Assembly: GCA_902570265.1 (NCBI GenBank)
Contig: CACFXF010000008.1
Location: 1 to 64,000 of the forward strand
DNA length: 64,000 bases
Reading direction: 5' to 3'
Source of the DNA: an uncultured Alphaproteobacteria bacterium
Lineage (GTDB): Bacteria > Pseudomonadota > Alphaproteobacteria > Rhodobacterales > Rhodobacteraceae
The position numbers and the translations under genes were made by a program. The stretch's first letter is position 1. Every line of letters begins with the position of its first letter. Below the pieces are notes generated by a model. It searched no databases and was not told the DNA's origin. It worked only from the letters and a program-made list of their open reading frames with translations. Shown here piece after piece: positions 60,782 to 64,000 of this stretch.

Positions 60782-62152
60782 ATGAAACTAACGAAATATT
60801 ACGGATTTCAATTATCTGAAAAAATCCAAAATTTGGAACTAACTTCAGAAATAGTTTTAGAAACTTATCTTAAAAATATTAAAAAAATTAATCCAAGTTT
60901 AAATGCTATAGTATCTTTAAAAAACTCACATCATTTATTAGAGAATTGTAAAAAAATAGATGATATTAGAAAAAAAGGAAAAAAATTAAAACCTCTTACT
61001 GGATTACCAATAGCAGTAAAAGATTTAGAGGAAACAAAGGATATTCCAACTACCTATGGATCTCAAATCTATTCAAATTATCAACCCTCAAAAGATAGTC
61101 CAATGGTGGATAATTTAAGAAACAGTGGGTTATTAATTATAGGTAAAACTAATACTCCTGAATTTGGGGTTGGTGGACAAACATTTAATAAAGTATTTGG
61201 TACTACTTCTAACCCATTTAACTTAAAAAAAACTGCTGGTGGATCAAGTGGAGGTGCCGCTGCTGCAGTACAGTCAAATCTCATTCCTTTTGCGGATGGA
61301 TCAGATATGATGGGTTCTTTAAGAACACCTTCTTCATTTTGTAAAACATACAGTCTTAGGCCAACCCCTGGTCTTATACCTTCTAATTCGACTATATCAA
61401 ACAAAACGCCAAAAATCTCTTCAAATGGTGTTATAGCGAGACATCCAATAGATTTAGCTTTATTACTTGATGCATGTGTTGGAAACAAATCAAATTTTAC
61501 TGACTTAATTAAAAGTAAATGTTTACTTAAAGAAATAAGTGCCTGCATCCCAATAAATTACTTAGAAAATATTTTATTAGATACTAAAGTATTAAGACAA
61601 TTTTATGAGTATATTGATTTTCTAAAAGATATAGGAATTAAAATAAAAGAAATTAATTTTGATTTTGACCCTAATCTTTTCTGGGAATCATGGATTGACC
61701 TAAGAAGCTTGATTTTATCATTGAATTTAAAAAAAGAGTATAAAGAAAATTCTCATTTACTTAAGGATACAATCATTTGGGAAATTGAAAGAGGGAAAAA
61801 ATTAAAAGATGAACATATAAAAATTGCGAAAAAAAAACGCTTATTTTTAAAAGAAAAAATAAATAAAATATTAAGTATTTATAAATTTTTAATCCTGCCT
61901 TCTTCACAAGTTTTTCCATTTGATAAAAAAGATGAATTCCCAAAAAGTATAAATGGTATAAAAACTAAAACCTACCATCAATGGCTTGAAGTAACTATTC
62001 TTCCAAGTCTAATAGGATTACCAGTAATTTCCATTCCAAATAATAAAGGCAGTAGTAAATCAGTTTTAGCTACTCAAATCATAGGAGCAAAGAATACAGA
62101 AAAAGAACTACTTGAGTTAGCATTGGAAATTTTTAATTCAATGGAGAAATAA
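60782..62152 (+). CDS. Amidase-signature-family hydrolase
   Basis: A 456-residue amidase. Lys80 in GLPIAVKDLEE, the cis-Ser in TAGGSSGGAAAAVQ (about 155-156) and nucleophile Ser179 in GSDMMGSLRTPSSFC form the Ser-cisSer-Lys triad. The GSDMMGS form with two Met in place of Gly occurs in the amidase branch that is not GatA. It is not needed for tRNA amidation, because partners GatB and GatC are absent. A role in releasing ammonia from an amide related to the neighbouring pyrimidine pathway is conceivable. The substrate is unknown. The start ATG has TAGG upstream. Confidence 0.87.
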   Translation: MKLTKYYGFQLSEKIQNLELTSEIVLETYLKNIKKINPSLNAIVSLKNSHHLLENCKKIDDIRKKGKKLKPLTGLPIAVKDLEETKDIPTTYGSQIYSNYQPSKDSPMVDNLRNSGLLIIGKTNTPEFGVGGQTFNKVFGTTSNPFNLKKTAGGSSGGAAAAVQSNLIPFADGSDMMGSLRTPSSFCKTYSLRPTPGLIPSNSTISNKTPKISSNGVIARHPIDLALLLDACVGNKSNFTDLIKSKCLLKEISACIPINYLENILLDTKVLRQFYEYIDFLKDIGIKIKEINFDFDPNLFWESWIDLRSLILSLNLKKEYKENSHLLKDTIIWEIERGKKLKDEHIKIAKKKRLFLKEKINKILSIYKFLILPSSQVFPFDKKDEFPKSINGIKTKTYHQWLEVTILPSLIGLPVISIPNNKGSSKSVLATQIIGAKNTEKELLELALEIFNSMEK

Positions 62153-62171
62153 AATTAATAATTCAAATTGA

Positions 62172-63428
62172 TTAGTAATCTACCTTACCATCTGTCTCTA
62201 TATATTCTTTATCTAAATTTGATAATTCCTCACCTTTAAATGCTGATTCAAAAGCTTGCAGGCGTTTGAATACAGAAATTAAATCTATGATAGTTGACCA
62301 AGACCGTACTAAATACTGAAATGAACTTGTTACCTCACTAAAGGCTCTAATTATTTGGTTCATAATACCCAAAGTAATTGTTCCAGCAGCAATAGTAGGA
62401 ATTAATAGTATGTAAGCAAATAGGTTATTGAGTTGAAAATAAAAATTTCTGAATAAATTAAAGTAGGTATAATGGATGTATATTCTGAAATAATTTCTTC
62501 TTACGTTAGCAAATAATTCCTTCAAAGTTTCAGGTTCTGCTCGTTTTTCATCATCTTCTCCAAGCACTAACTCTTTTCTAAAAGCAGCTTCAACTCTTTG
62601 ATTTCTAAATTCAAGTCCAGGTAATTTAATACCTGCCACAATCATTAAAATGGTCCCAAAAATAGACCAAAAAATTGCAGCATAGAATAATGGATAAGCT
62701 ATTTCTCCAACGATTGGTATTTCCTTAACATTTTTTGAAAGTTCTAACAAAACAGGCAGAAATGCTATTAATGTCATCACAGAGTCCACTATAGAAACTC
62801 CTAATGATTTCATTATTGATGCAAATCTCATGGTATCTTCTTGAATTCTTTGTGATGCACCTTCTATATGCCTTACTTGGTTCCATTTCTCTGTATAATA
62901 GTCATTCATTGCTGTTCGCCATCTAAAAACATAATGACTAACAAAAAAGCTTGTGAATACTGCTATCAAAACATATGTGAGCGCCAAAATCAAAAAACTA
63001 AACATGTAACCGTAAAGATCAGCAGCAGTAGTAGTAGATTCACTAGATAAAGCGTTTTGAATAGCGTCATAAAATGGCCGATACCAGTTATTAACCGCAA
63101 CAGCAACCTGCACTTGGTAGTAAGTTATAAATAAAATGAATGCAGATCCTAAGATAGACCAAACTTGCCATTTATGTGGGGAGTAAATACTCCAGAAACC
63201 ATAAAAAATTAAAGTTATTACAACAAAATAAATATAAAACCACAAAAAATCAGGTGTAGTGAAATGACCTAAACCAATAACTGGAGGAGCATCAGGGGAA
63301 AGAAATTCAAACCCAAAAACCGTACCAAATTCTTTACCTCCAAAATACCAGAAAAAAACTATAAGCACACACCAAATGAGAAGGCTACCAAAAAACTCTT
63401 TTGGTTTTGGAAAGAAACATTCAAGCAT
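62172..63428 (-). CDS. sbmA: SbmA/BacA-family peptide transporter
   Basis: A 418-residue inner-membrane protein with about seven or eight helices, of the SbmA/BacA family that takes up proline-rich peptides, bleomycin-like compounds and cobalamin-type cargo with proton motive force. NNWYRPFYDAIQNAL, FVSHYVFRWRTAMNDYYTEKWNQVRHIEGASQRIQEDTMRFASIMKSLG and RVEAAFRKELVLGEDD are characteristic. There is no ATPase domain, as expected. It is convergent with the amidase; the start has GGGGG 4 bases upstream. Confidence 0.92.
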   Translation of the reverse strand: MLECFFPKPKEFFGSLLIWCVLIVFFWYFGGKEFGTVFGFEFLSPDAPPVIGLGHFTTPDFLWFYIYFVVITLIFYGFWSIYSPHKWQVWSILGSAFILFITYYQVQVAVAVNNWYRPFYDAIQNALSSESTTTAADLYGYMFSFLILALTYVLIAVFTSFFVSHYVFRWRTAMNDYYTEKWNQVRHIEGASQRIQEDTMRFASIMKSLGVSIVDSVMTLIAFLPVLLELSKNVKEIPIVGEIAYPLFYAAIFWSIFGTILMIVAGIKLPGLEFRNQRVEAAFRKELVLGEDDEKRAEPETLKELFANVRRNYFRIYIHYTYFNLFRNFYFQLNNLFAYILLIPTIAAGTITLGIMNQIIRAFSEVTSSFQYLVRSWSTIIDLISVFKRLQAFESAFKGEELSNLDKEYIETDGKVDY

Positions 63429-63482
63429 AATACCCCCCTTTTTAATTGAAAACTTTTAGAATAAAAAAAGATAAATTTCAAC

Positions 63483-63507
63483 AAAAAAAAAGGGACAAAA
63501 AGTCCCT
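63483..63507 (-). terminator. Terminator after the small lipoprotein gene
   Basis: A 6-base stem, AGGGAC at 63491-63496 and GTCCCT at 63502-63507, with an A5 loop; on the minus strand eight T follow immediately. It lies about 28 bases past the lipoprotein stop on that strand. The GC-rich stem and T-tract make a clear intrinsic terminator. Confidence 0.87.
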
Positions 63508-63534
63508 CTCTTTTATTATTATAATAATTAAGAT

Positions 63535-63918
63535 CTAGTGTGGATGTTTATGAAATGGCTTACTTTTACACATATATATTTTACCAACTAAACCAGATGC
63601 TGAAGCAGTTTCTGCCCAGCCTACAACTGCTATTGCATTTCCACCCATTACTCTGGCTCTATTACGTAAGCCAATTATGGCCTCTGAATAATTTATATTT
63701 GAAGAATAAGCTAATTTTAAAATTTGAGCACAGGAAGGTTCCATCCTTAAAACCCTATCAGCATGTAAACTTACTCTAGCTACTCCTCTTAACGGAACCA
63801 CTCCTTCTCGAGCCGCACCTTGAGCATTAGAAACTACTGGGGAACCCAAGTCCATTGCAATTGGTGCACTTTGACACGCCCCTAATATTCCTAATAATAA
63901 TATAAGCAAAACTCTCAT
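63535..63918 (-). CDS. Small lipoprotein, DUF4156/RcsF-like
   Basis: A 127-residue protein with a lipoprotein signal ending LLGILGAC, so Cys15 would be lipidated. The mature part contains SYSSN-like strand segments, then EAIIGLRNRARVMGGNAIAVVGWAE, the stretch shared by DUF4156 and RcsF-like lipoproteins, and ends CKSKPFHKHPH. Cysteines in EPSCAQIL and YMCKSK could form a disulfide, as in RcsF. A Rcs system is not expected in this organism, so an envelope role of unknown nature is all that can be said. GAGGTG precedes the ATG and a terminator follows. Confidence 0.75.
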   Translation of the reverse strand: MRVLLILLLGILGACQSAPIAMDLGSPVVSNAQGAAREGVVPLRGVARVSLHADRVLRMEPSCAQILKLAYSSNINYSEAIIGLRNRARVMGGNAIAVVGWAETASASGLVGKIYMCKSKPFHKHPH

Positions 63919-64000
63919 TAAAGCACCTCACGTTTTTAATTCATCAAAAGTAAGTACGACTGACCTAATATTAATTTTAATAAATAGGAAAAATCCTTAA

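Overview
The window is AT-rich DNA from a Gram-negative bacterium with twin-arginine export, cytochrome c, ABC importers and very tight gene packing (many ATGA overlaps and 0-20 base gaps). A formate dehydrogenase locus carrying the DUF3305/DUF3306/DUF6494/DUF6505 satellite genes, a DmdA-like demethylase, a BMP-type nucleoside importer and SbmA points to a marine alphaproteobacterium. That placement is inference from gene content, not a phylogeny. I recognise no transcription factor, tRNA, rRNA, insertion sequence, CRISPR array or riboswitch.

Layout. (1) 1-4300 is an accessory edge: the start of a TPR protein, a GC-richer patch that may be a gene remnant, a radical SAM/SPASM protein with a class-III aminotransferase, a zinc-ribbon methyltransferase, and a NodU-type carbamoyltransferase that has lost most of its length. 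(2) 4400-11072 is one minus-strand operon that I cannot match to a described pathway: a 2-hydroxy-acid oxidase, a ThDP enzyme resembling 2-hydroxyacyl-CoA lyases, a transthyretin-fold protein with an altered C-terminus, a DmdA-like folate demethylase, a PhyH-family oxygenase and a HutF-like deiminase. (3) 11170-12564 is the NAD(P)HX repair enzyme. (4) 12590-29423 is a formate dehydrogenase locus: catalytic, iron-sulfur and cytochrome b subunits, TAT-signal small protein, TorD-type chaperone, two c-type cytochromes, a polyferredoxin, conserved accessory genes, and a TupABC tungstate importer. (5) 29441-33862 is urate degradation: PuuD, HIU hydrolase, a PuuE-UraD fusion, AllA and ureidoglycine aminohydrolase. 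(6) 33938-46982 holds a DMT exporter, an aminotransferase, a 2OG oxygenase, a complete BMP-type nucleoside/nucleobase ABC importer, a deaminase, a class II aldolase and three oxidoreductases. (7) 46986-50249 is MobA-MobB-MoeA plus FdhD. (8) 50316-60687 is an MFS carrier followed by reductive pyrimidine catabolism (PreT, PreA, amidohydrolase, dihydropyrimidinase) with its own ABC importer. (9) 60782-64000 holds an amidase, SbmA and a small lipoprotein.

How it fits together. The window reads as a salvage and energy region: imported nucleobases are broken down to ammonia, urea, glyoxylate and beta-alanine, while formate from C1-releasing catabolism is oxidised in the periplasm by a Mo- or W-bis-MGD enzyme. 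Its metal comes from TupABC and its cofactor from MobA/MobB/MoeA and FdhD. The operon in (2) could itself supply formate (formimino deimination, lyase release of a formyl unit, folate-bound methyl groups), which would tie it to the adjacent dehydrogenase. This link is a hypothesis.

The least explained items are the operon in (2), the DUF3306 gene whose only plausible start is ATC behind a good ribosome-binding site, a biotin/lipoate-ligase-like protein without the usual catalytic lysine, and the collapsed carbamoyltransferase.
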